64,000 nt of DNA from Eutreptiella sp. 'Long Island Sound 2002' (taxonomy: Eukaryota > Euglenozoa > Euglenophyceae > Eutreptiales > Eutreptiaceae), in NCBI GenBank assembly GCA_964036045.1, contig OZ038378.1, positions 176,040,341 to 176,104,340 on the forward strand, given 5' to 3'. Below are positions 1 through 11,571 of the stretch, one piece after another. Position 1 is the first letter of the stretch. Every line of letters begins with the position of its first letter. The notes under the pieces were generated by a model. That model was not told the DNA's origin, searched no databases, and saw nothing but the letters and a program-made list of their open reading frames with translations. Position numbers and translations under genes: made by a program.

Positions 1-379
1 TTGGTGATGGAAGGTTGCGCGACTGTCAGTTCCACTGTTCGGTGTTGTTGGCCAAACATGGCAGTGTTCCATTGTCATTGTCAGATGGTTTTCAATGTTA
101 GGTACTGCTTGTCAGCACCTCCTGCATCGGCAGTACACTAACGGTGGCTGGTTCCTCGCAGACGACTGGTGGCGATTAACGGAGGGCGTTTGGTGATCAA
201 CTGACGGCCGTTGGCAGGCGACTGACACCGCAGCATCTACTTGCTGACGGACGCTCGTTGACAGTCCCCGGAGCCCAACGCATGTTTCTTAACCAGGCAT
301 CGCGCTTGCCACGCCCTCGACATCCTCCCACTGAGTCTAACTTGCAACTTGACCGCAAAACGCGCCATAACAGGCCAAC
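1..379. other. upstream flank of gene A, no gene seen
   Basis: No exon or RNA gene could be supported here. From about 140 to 240 the DNA has a run of short related motifs of the type GACGGCCGTTGGCAG. Similar strings occur at 2880-2950, 10975-11200, 20060-20140, 20445-20530 and 39890-39990, often close to exons. No TATA box or other promoter element is convincing. Upstream exons of gene A could lie outside the window. Confidence 0.4.
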
Positions 380-2557
380 TTGGCAAAGCGTGCGACACAG
401 TGGGAAAACGCGCGTTCATCACTCCGCAATCTGCTGGTGAGACAACTTGGCCCTGCTGGCGTCTGGGACATGCAGAGCGCACTGGGGGCGGGTCCCAGTG
501 GTGCAGGGGCCGGTGCGGCTGAGGACACTGTGGGGGAGGGACTGGAGTGGGCTTGCCACGGGCTGGGCCTGGACGCGCCGCAGCTGCTACTCCCGGCACA
601 GCCGCACCCGAGCCCAGCCCTGCCGCGGGTGCAGCGTCCGTCCCAATTGCCGCAGCGCGAGCTTCCGTTGTCGGAGCCGCCGCAACCGCGACCACGACCA
701 CAATCTGGCTCCGTATCGCAGCTGCGGCAGGCGGATGCCCGGCCCGCGCGGCGATGGTCCGCCGGACATGTCGGGCGGGGCCAGGCCGGCCAGGCCGGGA
801 GCGCGCGATTATTCCGTCGCACGGAGTCGGCTTCGCGGTGTGGCAGGCCATGGGCCCGGTCGGCCGCCGCGGCAGGGGAAGAGTCAGGGGAGGTGTGGAC
901 AAGGACCAGGAGCGGGGCGCAGGGCAGCCGCAGCCGCAGCCGGAGCCCCAGTACTGAACGCGCCCGCGGGCGCTCCAAGATGGGGAGCGCCCAGCCCACG
1001 GAGCCGAAAAGTGAGAGGCTGAGGCCCGGTGGCCGCAGCCGGAGGTCACTGCCTCCCAAGAATGGCGGCTCGCGAGGGGCGGTCGCCCCCCCGGAGGCTG
1101 ATTCGACGCAGGCGGTGGCAGACGGGAACATCGCTGCCCCTGAGGCGCCAAAGGGTCCGAATGAACCCGAAGAGTACAGTGTTGATGGTGTTGCTGGTGG
1201 TTCCGGGGGTACCGCAGTGTGCAGTGGTGAGCGGCCGCCGACAGGCTACGTCTGCCGATTGAGGGGGTACATTCAGGACAGTGCTGCTGCGGGGCTTTGC
1301 ATGGGCTCCGCCTGCGTTTCCAGTGCGGAGACCAGGGCTGGCGCTGCCTGCAGCCCCAGAGTTGCAACGGTGTCCAGTACAACCGCAGCCCCGGACAAAG
1401 GGCTGTGCCGTCCGGGACGAGAGGACGCGGTGCCGGACGTGGGTGACCCGTATCCCCTGCCCAGTCCGGACCGCACCCGTCACCCCAAGGGCAACCGGCG
1501 CCCGAGCCTCAGCCCCACGTCTGACTGCGATCACACTCTGGACGTCGGCCCCACGACCCAACCCACGGCTGTGGCAGGTGACCCCACTGCCCCGGGCAGT
1601 GCCCCCACTGCGCACGAGGCCGCCCCTCGTGTCCATACGGCACCCCTGGACGTACCCCCAACTGCACACCCGACTGCCAACCCGCCTGACCTCCACCCGG
1701 ACCCAAACCCGGCCCCCGGCGTTGCGTGCGGCACCTCCAGAACCCCCCAACGCCCAAGCCCTGACCTCCTCCCGAACCCAAGCCCGACTCTTAGCGCGGG
1801 CTCTGAGCCTCGCTCCGGCTGCAGCCCGCGCAGAGCCCCTCACGGCGCGAGCCCTGACCGTACGTGTACCCCTGTCCGCCAGACTGATACGGCCGGGTCT
1901 CATCGTTCTGATGGTCCCCTGGACAACAGCGTACATCAACAGCCGCCAGCCCATCGATCTCCTCTGCTATGCCCCGAGCAACAGCCGCAACCTCCGCCGT
2001 TCCCACCGCAGCCGCCTCCTTCCCAATCTCCGTTCTACGACCCTCCGTCCGCAGAAGTGCCGGAAGGCGAGGTCCTGGACGAGACGGATCTGTGCGATGG
2101 CGTCCAGGAACTGGACCGGAGGACTGCCGAACGAGCCGTAGCTGCCCGGGGCAGACCACTCGGCCTCGCAGACTGTGGGTTCGAATCCCCCATCGTCCCT
2201 GAGAGCATGGGTTTGGCGGAGCCGTGCCGGTTCGCGCTGCCGGACCTGGACCTGACGGCAGCCGGGGCTGACGTTGCTCCGGGCCTCAAAGGGTGCGTCC
2301 TGGCAGACGCTGTGGCGCACGCGGCGGGGCCTCAGCGAGACGGCGGGGACGAGGGCGATCGCGGCGGCTGCCCCTCGCCCGGCGCCGAGGCCCTCCGAGT
2401 TTCTGCCTCCGCCATTGCTACAGCAGGTCCGAGCCTCCCCAAACTCCGGGTGCTGATCTACGACGACGTGGGGGGCCGCTCCCACAACGAGAAGACCGGG
2501 AAGATCTGCGGGTCGGTGCACATATTGCAGTGCATCGCCGAGCACATGCAGTGTCAG
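380..2557 (+). CDS. Gene A exon 1: Pro/Arg-rich N-terminus and first strand of BPL_N
   Basis: One frame is open from 380 through the donor at 2558 (CAG|gtatcc, phase 0). Residues up to about 690 are low complexity, rich in Pro, Arg, Ser and Ala, with stretches such as QPQPPPFPPQPPPSQ. The last ~36 residues, starting at KLRVLIYDD near 2446, are the first beta strand and helix of BPL_N. The whole stretch is GC-rich, and long frames are open on the opposite strand too, so openness alone does not prove that all 2.2 kb is coding. Part may be 5' UTR or a separate upstream exon. In-frame alternative starts include 470 and 2207. Confidence 0.55.
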
Positions 2558-3897
2558 GTATCCCTCTCATGTACGCGCGCTGGGACAAGAGCAAGGCTGA
2601 TGACGATGAAGGATGCTGTTTCGGACTGGGGATACTTGCCCCCCAGTCTCACCGATGAGGTGGCCGACAACACACACCCTCGTATGGCATTTTGGTCAAG
2701 TCATGTTGGGTGGACCACTTGAGATGCCCAAACAAGCGGTTTTGGGCTGTTTTGAGCTTGTGGTGACCAATTGTGGCTCTGAAAAAAAGTGGGCCAATTT
2801 GGGACCAACATAGGGTCAAGAGCCCCCCCCCCCCCCTCACCCCAAGTACAACCTGCGTTTTTTGGTAACAGGAGTAATCGACAGTGGCATGCAGTTAACC
2901 AACGGCAGTTGATGGTCAACCGACGCCGACTTGCCGGTGGCTGACAGCGATCCCTGACTGGCCGGTGTTGAGGTGTAGACGGAATGGAGGCTGGCAGTTT
3001 TTCTTTCGTGGCTGAGCGAACAGCCCTGAATGGGGCCCAAGCAGTCCAGGACGCCCCTTTTCCAGTTATGAGTTGTGTAGGGCAGCACGCAGCATATCAT
3101 CCACGGGTCGAGTCCCATGGTTCCTATCCTTGACTACCCCCACCCTGCTGAATCCGCTCTTCTTGCCCGTGGTTCGACTCCGTGCAAAGTTGTTCTGTCC
3201 GCAACAAGCCGGCTTCAGTCGAGGATGTCTAGAATGGTGTCACTTGGATTGTGTGATGTGGCAATGGCTTGATTGTAGACACAGGAAAGATGGGCATCGC
3301 CCTAATTTTGCCGTGAGGTCCTCACCCTCCGCTGATTTATCCACCAATGAGGACGGGCATGCGACAGGGTGTCGAATGATGACAGACTTTTCTGCTGGAA
3401 TCCCAACCTTTGTCTTTTTCTTTCTGGCGACCTCAACATAGATGTCCCGGGCGCGACCATGTGTCGGGAGACGCCCGCCACAGCCCAGCCCTCGTCCCAA
3501 CCACGGCTGCCTACACGCGCTATTTTCCTCGTCGAAAGGGTTCCCTACCAACCCCGCCCCCCCCAAGAAAACGTAGGACGACGGTCCCCGTTAACTGGCA
3601 ACAAGTGGCCTGACTGTGGGCCCGAACCAGATCGGTAACGGGGCATTACTGAACGGCCAGACGGTGTGGAACTAGGCCAAATGGGTGTTTGACGGATAGC
3701 AGGGCCAAGGGTTGGCATGGAGCGACCAAACCGTCCGATTTTTGTCCTCAACAGCTTTTTCAATCGCCAGTGGAACGGACGGAAGCGGTTGGTGCGGGAC
3801 GGACTCTCAGCGAGGAAGAGAGGGGTCTATCGCCCCTTTCAACCAACCACAGGCCCGGGTAGGATCGTACTTTTGACTGTCCCTACATTCGGTTTTC

Positions 3898-3933
<36 letters not shown>

Positions 3934-6900
3934 GTGTATGTGTGTGTGTGTGTGTGTGTGCCGTGGTGCAGACTGCACGGCTGGTCACTCGACGCTGCTT
4001 CTGGTTGTGTTGTCTGCTGCCCCGAACTGCGGTGGTTTGTGGCCGCCTTCCAGTGGGTTATGCGGTTCTGCAGCGCTGCATCAGGGCAAGACCGATGTAA
4101 ACATGCTGTTTGCTGCATTCAATGGGAACTTCGCAGTTTTGGCAGTGAGTGAATTGATGTATGTAAGTTGTCCTGGGGTTGCGTGACATGGTAACGCATC
4201 CCCCGTGTGGGAATACGCACATGAAGCAAATTGGCGCCATTTTTGCGTGCACCCAGCCAACCAATTTGTTGCCGCCAGATTTGCCCTCCCAGCCGCCTTT
4301 TCATCGCCTCGGCAACCACTCCTGATGCATTCCCTTCAGCCTCCTGCCCCCTCCAGTGCATCCCAGCCGCAGTTCAAATCAAGGCAACGCACACGTTCTT
4401 CCCCTTTTTAAGGAATTTCCGGTCCCACTGTGTTACGTGGATCGGCAGCTGCATGCTTTTGTCTTGTGAATGCATTCTCTCGTCCAGACCTGAGGGGGTG
4501 CTCAAGCTGCCTCCCTGCCTTCAGGTGGCTGCCTCTGTGGTTCAAGCCCCGAGCATTCGTCAGGGTGCCCTGCGAAAGGGCGACGTCTTCATTATGCCGG
4601 GTGGCATCACGACGCTGCAGGGCCGCGCTATCGGTCGCGTTGGGCGCCACAACATTCGCAATTTCGTCGCGGAGGGTGGGGGCTACGTCGGGTTCTGTGC
4701 TGGTGCCAACCTCGCGCTTTGCGACCGCTACCCCAACAGCTTGGGCCTGTGCCCGACCGTCAATTTGGACCCGCATTACCCTGACCCTATTTTTTGGCGC
4801 GGCACGGGCTGCGTAGACCTGAATGTCACGCCGCAAGGGCAGGTTGTAAGCCCATCTGCGCTGCGCTCCCTACCCTGCTGGACTCTCTCCCGTCCTACCC
4901 CCCTCAACCTTCACCCTCATACCTCTCATGCCCTTACAACAAAACTTGCCGTGCTCGTTGACTGAGACTTTTCCCCGTGTTTGTGGTGTCTAGAAACAGC
5001 TCGTGCGTTGCTCCTAGTGGTGTAAACTGGCTATGTACTGGATGGATCTTCCGCCCGTGCCACTGTGGGACCATGGGAATTTATTGCTTAAACGTACAAG
5101 GCACGGGCTGATACAGTGCACGTGACATGAAGTGTTCATGCCACGCCTTCACCGTGCTGTAGGCAGACCAACAAACCTGTTTCAATCCGATGAGGATGGT
5201 GGGCTGGTTTTCATGTGCCCGTTCACTGAATTCGCAGTGGTCCTGCGATGAACCAAGGGGGGTTGGACTCCAGTGACCATGGCGGTTCAAGGTCCAGCGG
5301 ACAGGGATGACGGGTGCAGAGTAGGCCAAAGAGTTCTGCATTGATTGGGCTCCTGCCCAAAAGGGGTCTGTTCACCATTGCAATCCTCTGAGTGGGTGAC
5401 TGCACCTGCCCAAGGTGGGTTCAGTTGGGTCACCCATGCATGCTGTAGGCAGATAGACCCCAGTGGCACAACGCTCAACTGTGCGTATCAAGCCTACCCG
5501 GCTGTGCTCTGGCAGGATGGGTGTTGGCATAGTGATAGCTCCTGCACTTCAGTATCCAAGGGATACCATGCGAGTCACAGTTGCAATGTGCTCCAAGGAA
5601 GAACCTAGTCGGCACAGTGTGGGAAGAACCCAATTTCAAAAATGTGGGGTGCTGTGAGGAAGGATCCCATGAGTGGTGGCTCAGCCCGTGACATTTATAT
5701 TGTGAATTGTTTTGTTTCCGGTGTTGCACCAGCATTCTTAAGTAGGCAATAGGCCCTTCGTAGAAGGTGGAACATGCAAGGGAACGTCTGTTCTCTGTTT
5801 GACTGCTTCATCTGCCCCAATTGGCCACCTTGGACAATTGGGACAACGCTATCAAGCGCTTGTAGACTGGGCCTCAGTTGCCAAGGCCTTTCATGAAACA
5901 CAAAGGAAAGGTTTTTAGAATTTGTTTCTTTGGGGGGGAACGCTAGTGCACCAGGCGTGCACCGGGCACACACTAGGCATCTTTTTAGGCCGAAATGCTG
6001 CTGGCCAACACTATACTAAGCAACCAAGGTGATGCTCCTTAATATGCTTTCCCACCACCACTGTGCTCTAGATACCTTAAAGGAAGGGTTATGTCGCCAC
6101 TTTGATTCCTCTCCGCTTTTTTTTGGGGGGGGGTCAAGGCAATAGTGGTTACTCTTTTGATTGCGTCCGCTTGTTTTTCTAGTGCTATTCAGGTTGACCG
6201 GCCCATGCGATTACTCTCCATGTTGGAGACCCCAAGAACGCCCAGGTTTTGTCACCATTTCAGTTTCAGTTTCAGTTTTAGGTCTGCCACTGCCCCTTAT
6301 GGACCATGGGAACATGTTCCCTCTCATTTTGGAATCCTGTTGCTGCTAGCAACTCAACTGCCACGCAAGAGCAACACCTCGAAACCACACCACCAGTCCT
6401 AGCCACAGGAGCTGCTCTTTCTATCTAAAGCACCTCCACTTATCAACAGCACCCCTGCGACAACTGGTTCTGCACACAACACCTTTTCTTTGAACCAGCA
6501 AATTTGTGCTCCCACCTCCTATCAACAATGCCTCATCATATGCGAAGCACCTCCTCCTCATTTACACTATGGTTTGGCTCCAAACGCAGCACTGCTTTCT
6601 ATGCACAGCAACTCCTCCTATCAACACTATCTTACCTATCCACAGCACTTCCATGTATCTGTGACCCCTCCAATCCACAGCACCTCCTCCATCTGTCTAC
6701 AGCAGCTCCCCTATGCATGTCAACTTGTCCTATGCACAGCACCTTCATCTATTCACAAGCACTTGTCCCTTCCATAACCACCAATAGGAAGTTTGGAGCC
6801 ACATGTAGAAAAGAGTGTGGAGGTCATTTTGCCTGAGATGACAATATCACTAGCATCATCTGTGCACTATGACATCCACACTAGAAATGTTGTCCTTGTC

Positions 6901-9900
6901 CTGCATGCCCGCACTGACTTGTAGGTTTGCAAGGGTTAATCTTCGAAATTACTGTGAGCAGCATCACAAATGGATGCCTTGACATGCGGTGGGGACACGA
7001 CTGGATCCCAAATACGAAAAGCACGGGCTGAAAGTGAGCAGCACGTTTGGTTGCCTACGACAACAAACACAATTAGGAAAGGTAAGCTATCTAGGTAGAG
7101 AGAGGTGGAGAAAGCAATGCAATATTGCTAGGAGACAAGTTGCAGACCCTTTGATCACAAGGCCTTACAACCCGTGCCCATCATGGCATTTCAGTACTTG
7201 AGACAAACGGGGTGGTGGGCCCCAAACTTAGCAGCCCCACCCGCCCCCGACCCCCCACCCACCCATTTTAATTGACGACAATAGGGAACAGCCATTTTGG
7301 GCGTCAATGGCGCCGGGAAAAATTGGTTTGGTTTTTGGGTAAAGGGTTCAAAAAAGGGTTTCACCTGATGTGTCTTTCCCCAAAATTTCAATGGTGGCTT
7401 CAAATATCTCATTTATCCCAACTGTAGGGTCTCTTGGCCTGGGGTTATGGAGTCATATTGATCTCTCCCCACTTTGGAGACCCCTTGGCTTGGTTCAGCC
7501 GTGCATCTACCAGAATACTGTACTATTGTTCATTTATGGTGGATGTTAAAAGAACATTTTACCCAACTTGCACATCTTCAAAATGCTTAGAATGAAATGG
7601 GACTTCAAAAATGCCCCCAAAACCTAAAAAAGATTTTGACCCCCCCCCCCCTCTTGGAACGCGCTGCCCACGCCACAGGGGTTGGAGTCCGGAACTGAAC
7701 TGAACACCACCCCATGAGCAGCACATATGGTTATTATGTCCACCCTAGGAAGGAATAGGACAGTGAAGGCTCTAGTAAGGCCAAGTCTAAAGCCGGTACA
7801 AGTTCCACCACGCAGTGCTACCCAGATTTGAACCCTCAGCAAATCAATAGCATACAATGTGGTGAGTCAAGCCTGAATAGCAACAACATGCGATGGAGCC
7901 GCATGTCGATGTGAAGGAAGTGGCAGTGTACATGGCCACGCTAGAATTGAGCCCTTGGAGCACGGAATCATTGCCATGGAGTGCAGCATGTATGAACCAA
8001 GTTCTGCATGCACACCGCATGTGGACCATGGCCATGGCTGTGGAAGCCTAGAATTCAAATGCCGGGGTGGGCTTTAATTAGGCGGTGAAAAAATTGATTT
8101 GGACAAATTTCAAAGCCCTCCCTCGTACCAAATATTTCCTTCAATTTTAAGGATTCTTTGTGCCATATTGTGTCAGGGGATGCCATAAGGACACTCACCC
8201 TTTTTTTTCCCCTATGACATCCACACTCTGATGTTCAAATTCCGGGAGCTCCTGATATAGCTTAGTTGGTAGTTGTACTAGGTTCTAATTCCCAGGGTTC
8301 TGGGTTCAAACCCTGGTGTCTGCATTTTTTTCAGCTTCGCTTTTTTGGTTTTTTTTATGTTTGCATGTTTGCATGTGCATGCACCCCCAGGACATGGATG
8401 CTACGAGCCCACCAGGAAATATCAGTAACCATCCAGAGCCCACCAGGAAATAACAGCAACCATCCAGAGCCCACCAGGAAATAACAGCAACCATCCAGAG
8501 CCCACCCGGAATCCACAATGAACATCCACTAGGAAGCAGCAGCAAGGGGCCTCATACCAAAAATTTCCTTCATTTCTAAGGAGCAATACCAATTTTTTAC
8601 CCCTTAATTTTGGTCATCCGAAAAAAAACCTCTTAAATAAAAGCCCCCCCCGGTGGTCTTGCACAAGCAAAGTATCTAGCCTGGGAACTTGGGAATCATG
8701 GAGAGGGGGCTTAATAGCATTCGGCCCACAAATTTACACTCTGTAAAACACATTCCTTGCTTCTTCCATGGGAGAAGATGCTATAGGTAGGGCAACTTGA
8801 TGTGCATGGGAGCGGCCGCTGTAGGAAGCATGAGGTGCTGTGGATAGGAGGAGACTGCGGGTAGGAGAAGGTGCTATGGATATGCGGAGGCACTGTAGAT
8901 AGAACCACTTGCTATAGATAGGTGGAGGTGCTGTGCATAGGCCAATTTGCTGCAGATAGGACAAGCTACTGAGAGGAGGAAGAGGTGCTGTGAATAAGGC
9001 AAATTGCTATGTATATGAGGAAATGTCGTGCATAGGGTGATTTGCTGTGAATAGGAGGAGGTGCAAGAGATAGGACAATTTGTTATGCACCTATCTCCGA
9101 CTCATTTCATGCACAGCATCTCCTTGTGTGCACATCGATTTGTCCAATCCATGGCACCTCCTCCCATGCACAGCACCCACGGCACCTTATACTACCCACA
9201 GGATGTTTTCCTCCTACCCACAGCACCTCCTTCTATCTACAACACTTGCACCTTTTCACAGCATCTTGTCCTTTCCACAACTCCTCCTCTTATGTGCACA
9301 GGGAGTTATCTCATCTACAGCATCCTCCTTTCCGCAGCAACGCATCCTGTGCAAAGCATGTCCACGTATTCATATATCACCTTCTCCTTTCCACAATATC
9401 TCTCCCCACCCATAGCACCTCATGCCAGCAGCACATCCTCCTTGTATCGCCTTCTCCGATGTATGGCAAGTCGCCCTATCTACCGTTTCTCCTATCCTCA
9501 GCACCCCTTGTATTCACAGTGCCTCCTCCTATCCATAGCACTTCCTTGTATCTACAGCACAATATCCTGTCCACGGCAAATTGCCCTATCTATAGCGCCT
9601 TTTTCCATCCACAGCAACTCGTCCTATGTACAGCAACCCAGCCCATGCACAGCAACTCCTCTTATGCAAGGTATCTCCTCATTTCCAAAGCAAGGCGTCT
9701 TATCTATAGCACCTTCTCCTATCTACACACCTCCCAATATCCATAGCACCTCCTCTTCTCCACTGCGCCTCTTCCCAGTCACAGCACTTTGTCCTATCCA
9801 GAGCCACTCTTTCTATGCACAGCACCTCCGCCGATCCAAAGCACCACCTCCTTGTATGCATAGCATTATGTTATTTCCACAGCACGTCTTCCTGGTATCT

Positions 9901-10830
9901 TCAGCAAATGGTCCCATCCACAGCACTCTCCTGTCCATAGCGCCTCCTCCTATCCAGCAACTTGTCCTATCCACAACACCTGTGCCTATGCACAACAACT
10001 GGTACTGTCTACAGCACCTGCTCCTGTCCGCAGCACCTCTTCCTAGCCACAGCGCCTCCTGCCATGCACAGCAAATCACCCAATTCTTTTGCACCTCCGC
10101 TTACCCACAGCACCTCCTCCTATTCGCCTCCTCAGCAGCAAATCCTGCGATCCACAGCACCTCCAACCTTGTCCTATCAGCAGCAACCCGTCCTATCTAC
10201 ACCCCCCCTTTCCGAGTACACATTACCTCATGCTTTCCACAGCACCTTTTCCTATCAATCATTTCTCCTCCGACCCACAGCGACTCATCCTCTCAACACC
10301 GCCTGCTCCTCGCCTCGTCCTATCGACAGCACATCAGCCCATTCGCAGCACCTCCTGCTCCTATCCACAGCAACGAGTTTTATGCACAGCACCTCAGCAA
10401 CGCATCCTATCCACAGCACCTCCTCCCATCAACACCAGCCTCGTCCTATAGACAGCACCTCGTCCGCATAAGCGCAGCACGTCCTTCGATCCATCAGGCG
10501 ATTCTGGGCGCTGCCACGCTGCACCGCGTGTGCTACTTCAACGGGCCACTGCTCGGCAGCGTGCCAGTGCAGGTCAACCCCAAAGCGCCTCTGTGGCCCT
10601 GTGATATGGAGGTGATTGCGACGTTCCGGGAGACCCAACCGCTAGCGCGCAAGCACCCGCTGCCCGAGGATGCGCTCGCGATGGGCGGCACTGCGGCGAT
10701 TGTGGGCTGCAGTTTCGGCAAAGGCAAAGTGGTGGTGTCGAGCGTGCACTTGGAGAAGCCCACTTGCCCCAGATGGGAGCGGCACTCGCGCAGCCTTGCG
10801 GCGCTTGTGGCATGGGTGGCCCCTCGCTAA
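380..10830 (+). CDS. Gene A: BPL_N-domain protein (3 exons)
   Basis: Three exons join in phase 0: 380(?)-2557, 4525-4842 and 10498-10830 (TAA stop). Borders are GTCAG|gtatcc, ttcag|GTGGCT, GGCAG|gttgta and atcag|GCGATT. The spliced C-terminal ~255 residues make one complete domain of the BPL_N family (biotin-protein ligase N-terminal, class I glutamine-amidotransferase-like fold). The segments in order are RVLIYDD, a MPGG strand, a GGGYVGFCAGA nucleophile elbow, YFNGP, and a terminal GKGKVVVSSVHLE. No biotin ligase catalytic domain follows, so this is a stand-alone BPL_N protein of unknown substrate. It cannot be called a biotin ligase. The start codon is uncertain: ATG 380 gives a 726-codon Pro/Arg-rich extension, while ATG 2207 would give a short leader. 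The domain and the two introns are well supported; the N-terminus is not. Confidence 0.8.
2558..4524 (+). other. Gene A intron 1
   Basis: The intron is 1,967 bp with GT-AG borders. It holds a fragment (about 2690-2820) whose reverse complement resembles the degenerate repeat at 40.9-41.5 kb (shared text such as CCCAAATTGGCCCA), a C14 tract at 2823-2836, and a (TG)n run at 3896-3961. Nothing coding is recognised. Confidence 0.7.
3896..3961. repeat. (TG)n microsatellite with TA interruptions
   Basis: The 66 bases are almost entirely TG dinucleotides broken by several TATG steps. It lies within intron 1 of gene A and could adopt Z-DNA. No other feature overlaps. Confidence 0.95.
4525..4842 (+). 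CDS. Gene A exon 2: BPL_N core with nucleophile elbow
   Basis: The exon is 318 bp (106 codons), phase 0 at both ends. The acceptor follows a pyrimidine-rich tract (ctgcctccctgccttcag) and the donor is CAG|gttgtaag. It encodes GDVFIMPGGITTLQG, then an IRNFVAEGGGYVGFCAGA segment, then LDPHYPDPIFWRGTGC. The Cys codon at 4696-4698 sits in the G-F-C-A-G-A elbow that carries the nucleophile in class I GATase-fold proteins, so the fold and probably the reactive cysteine are intact. Confidence 0.88.
6410..6790 (+). repeat. ~20-bp minisatellite, block 1 (sense)
   Basis: This is a degenerate tandem repeat with the core TCCTATCCACAGCACCTCCT, period about 18-24 bp. It has the same core as the larger block at 9085-10480 and lies within intron 2 of gene A. 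Confidence 0.85.
8252..8322 (+). repeat. tRNA-like segment (SINE head or tRNA pseudogene)
   Basis: A good RNA polymerase III A-box-like string (TAGCTTAGTTGGTAG, 8258-8272) is followed by a B-box-like string (GGGTTCAAACCC, 8302-8313) at tRNA spacing. An anticodon-arm-like hairpin with one mismatch lies between. No 7-bp acceptor stem pairs, so this is not called a functional tRNA. A tRNA-derived SINE or a decayed tRNA is the best reading. Confidence 0.5.
8405..8520 (+). repeat. 31-bp minisatellite
   Basis: About 3.5 copies of a 31-bp unit contain CATCCAGAGCCCACCAGG; unit starts at 8430, 8461 and 8492 give the exact period. A diverged two-copy version lies at 63058-63110, so the unit is dispersed. 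Confidence 0.9.
8750..9080 (-). repeat. ~20-bp minisatellite, block 2 (antisense)
   Basis: The same repeat as at 6410-6790 and 9085-10480 is written on the opposite strand (GGAGGTGCTGTGGATAGG type). It abuts the sense block head to head near 9080, so the intron transcript could form a long imperfect hairpin. Confidence 0.85.
9085..10480 (+). repeat. ~20-bp minisatellite, block 3 (sense, ~1.4 kb)
   Basis: Roughly 60-70 degenerate copies of TCCTATCCACAGCACCTCCT run to within 20 bp of the acceptor of gene A exon 3. Every unit resembles a 3' splice site (CTATC followed by CACAG), and the sense strand is almost free of stop codons. The exon 3 frame is therefore open from 9061. Confidence 0.9.
10498..10830 (+). 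CDS. Gene A exon 3: BPL_N C-terminal part and stop
   Basis: The exon is 110 codons plus TAA, entered in phase 0 after atccatcag. It encodes LHRVCYFNGPLLG, the family's tyrosine-asparagine-glycine strand, and ends in GKGKVVVSSVHLEKP. There His (10747-10749) and Glu (10753-10755) hold the positions of the catalytic His/Glu pair of the GATase fold. The frame stays open about 1.4 kb upstream through the minisatellite in the intron, so alternative acceptors inside the array could lengthen this exon. The start at 10498 is chosen because it joins exon 2 in phase and at the expected point of the domain. Confidence 0.85.
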   Translation, partial: AILGAATLHRVCYFNGPLLGSVPVQVNPKAPLWPCDMEVIATFRETQPLARKHPLPEDALAMGGTAAIVGCSFGKGKVVVSSVHLEKPTCPRWERHSRSLAALVAWVAPR

Positions 10831-11571
10831 CAGGGCGACGGTTGGCCGCATTTCGCGGAAGTAATCGACGGCGTTTGGAGGTCAGCTCCGGAGCAACTGG
10901 GCTCTCGCCGTCGTGGAGGACTTTCCAAAAATATCTCCTTTTCTCTCTGCTCAGAAATTATACCCTGTTCCCCATTCCGATGCCGTTGGTTGCCTTCAAC
11001 CGGCTATCGGTCACTCATGGACAGTCTACGGTCGCCGGCCAATGGCCATGAACCATCAGCAGTCTGCTGTTGCTTGTTGTGTGTGAGTATAAGCCTGGGA
11101 AATGGGCAACGGCAGCAGGCCAACCGGCGGCAACTGGATATCAACAGGCGGCCCGTTGGCGGGTAAGCGAAAGCAGTGGGCAAGTGGCTGACGGCCGTCG
11201 GCAGTTGTCCGATTTGTAGGTTCATCTACGGGATTGGGATTCGTTGCCATGGGGACTCGTGACTCCAATAGGACAAAGCAGCTGCATTTAAAGGGCGCGG
11301 ATGCCCTGGCGCAATCCCGCTCGTTGAGGCTGAATTTGCTTCGTGGCCCCCAACACTGCCTGGCGCACGGGGCATCGAAAGCATTTTGCTGGAGTCTATT
11401 GCGCTGGACGCTCAAGACCGCCCATCGCAATGCAACTGGAGCCTATTCAATCCGTAGGTCAAATGACCAGCATCCGTACGCCAAGCTGTCACTTATTTGC
11501 AAACCACCATTGCTTTAGCATTAAACATCGGTTGGTCGCCGACGGGCGGTGTGCACGTAAACAGGTCAAGG
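10831..11571. other. intergenic DNA 3' of gene A
   Basis: No gene is recognised. Short motifs related to GACGGCCGTCGGCAG cluster at 10975-11200. No polyadenylation signal could be chosen with confidence. Confidence 0.4.

Larger units (their letters stand above)
4843..10497 (+). other. Gene A intron 2 (repeat-filled)
   Basis: The intron is 5,655 bp, GT-AG and phase 0. Its 3' 40 percent is a ~20-bp minisatellite in two orientations, described separately. The first part (4843-6400) holds no recognised gene. The stretch 7440-7500 contains one copy of a dispersed ~60-bp module with CTTTGGAGACCC that recurs at 19.2-19.6, 33.2-33.4, 59.0 and 60.5 kb. A tRNA-like segment and a 31-bp minisatellite lie at 8.25-8.52 kb. 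Confidence 0.75.

Noticed and set aside
237-1954. Long minus-strand open frames (381 and 302 codons) opposite gene A exon 1
   Set aside because: The DNA is very GC-rich, so stops are rare on both strands. The plus frame leads into a recognisable domain, while the minus frames show none.
2130-2202. tRNA-like T-arm string GTGGGTTCGAATCCCCCA near 2175
   Set aside because: The B-box is good, but no matching acceptor stem or D-arm could be drawn and the stretch lies in the open frame of exon 1.
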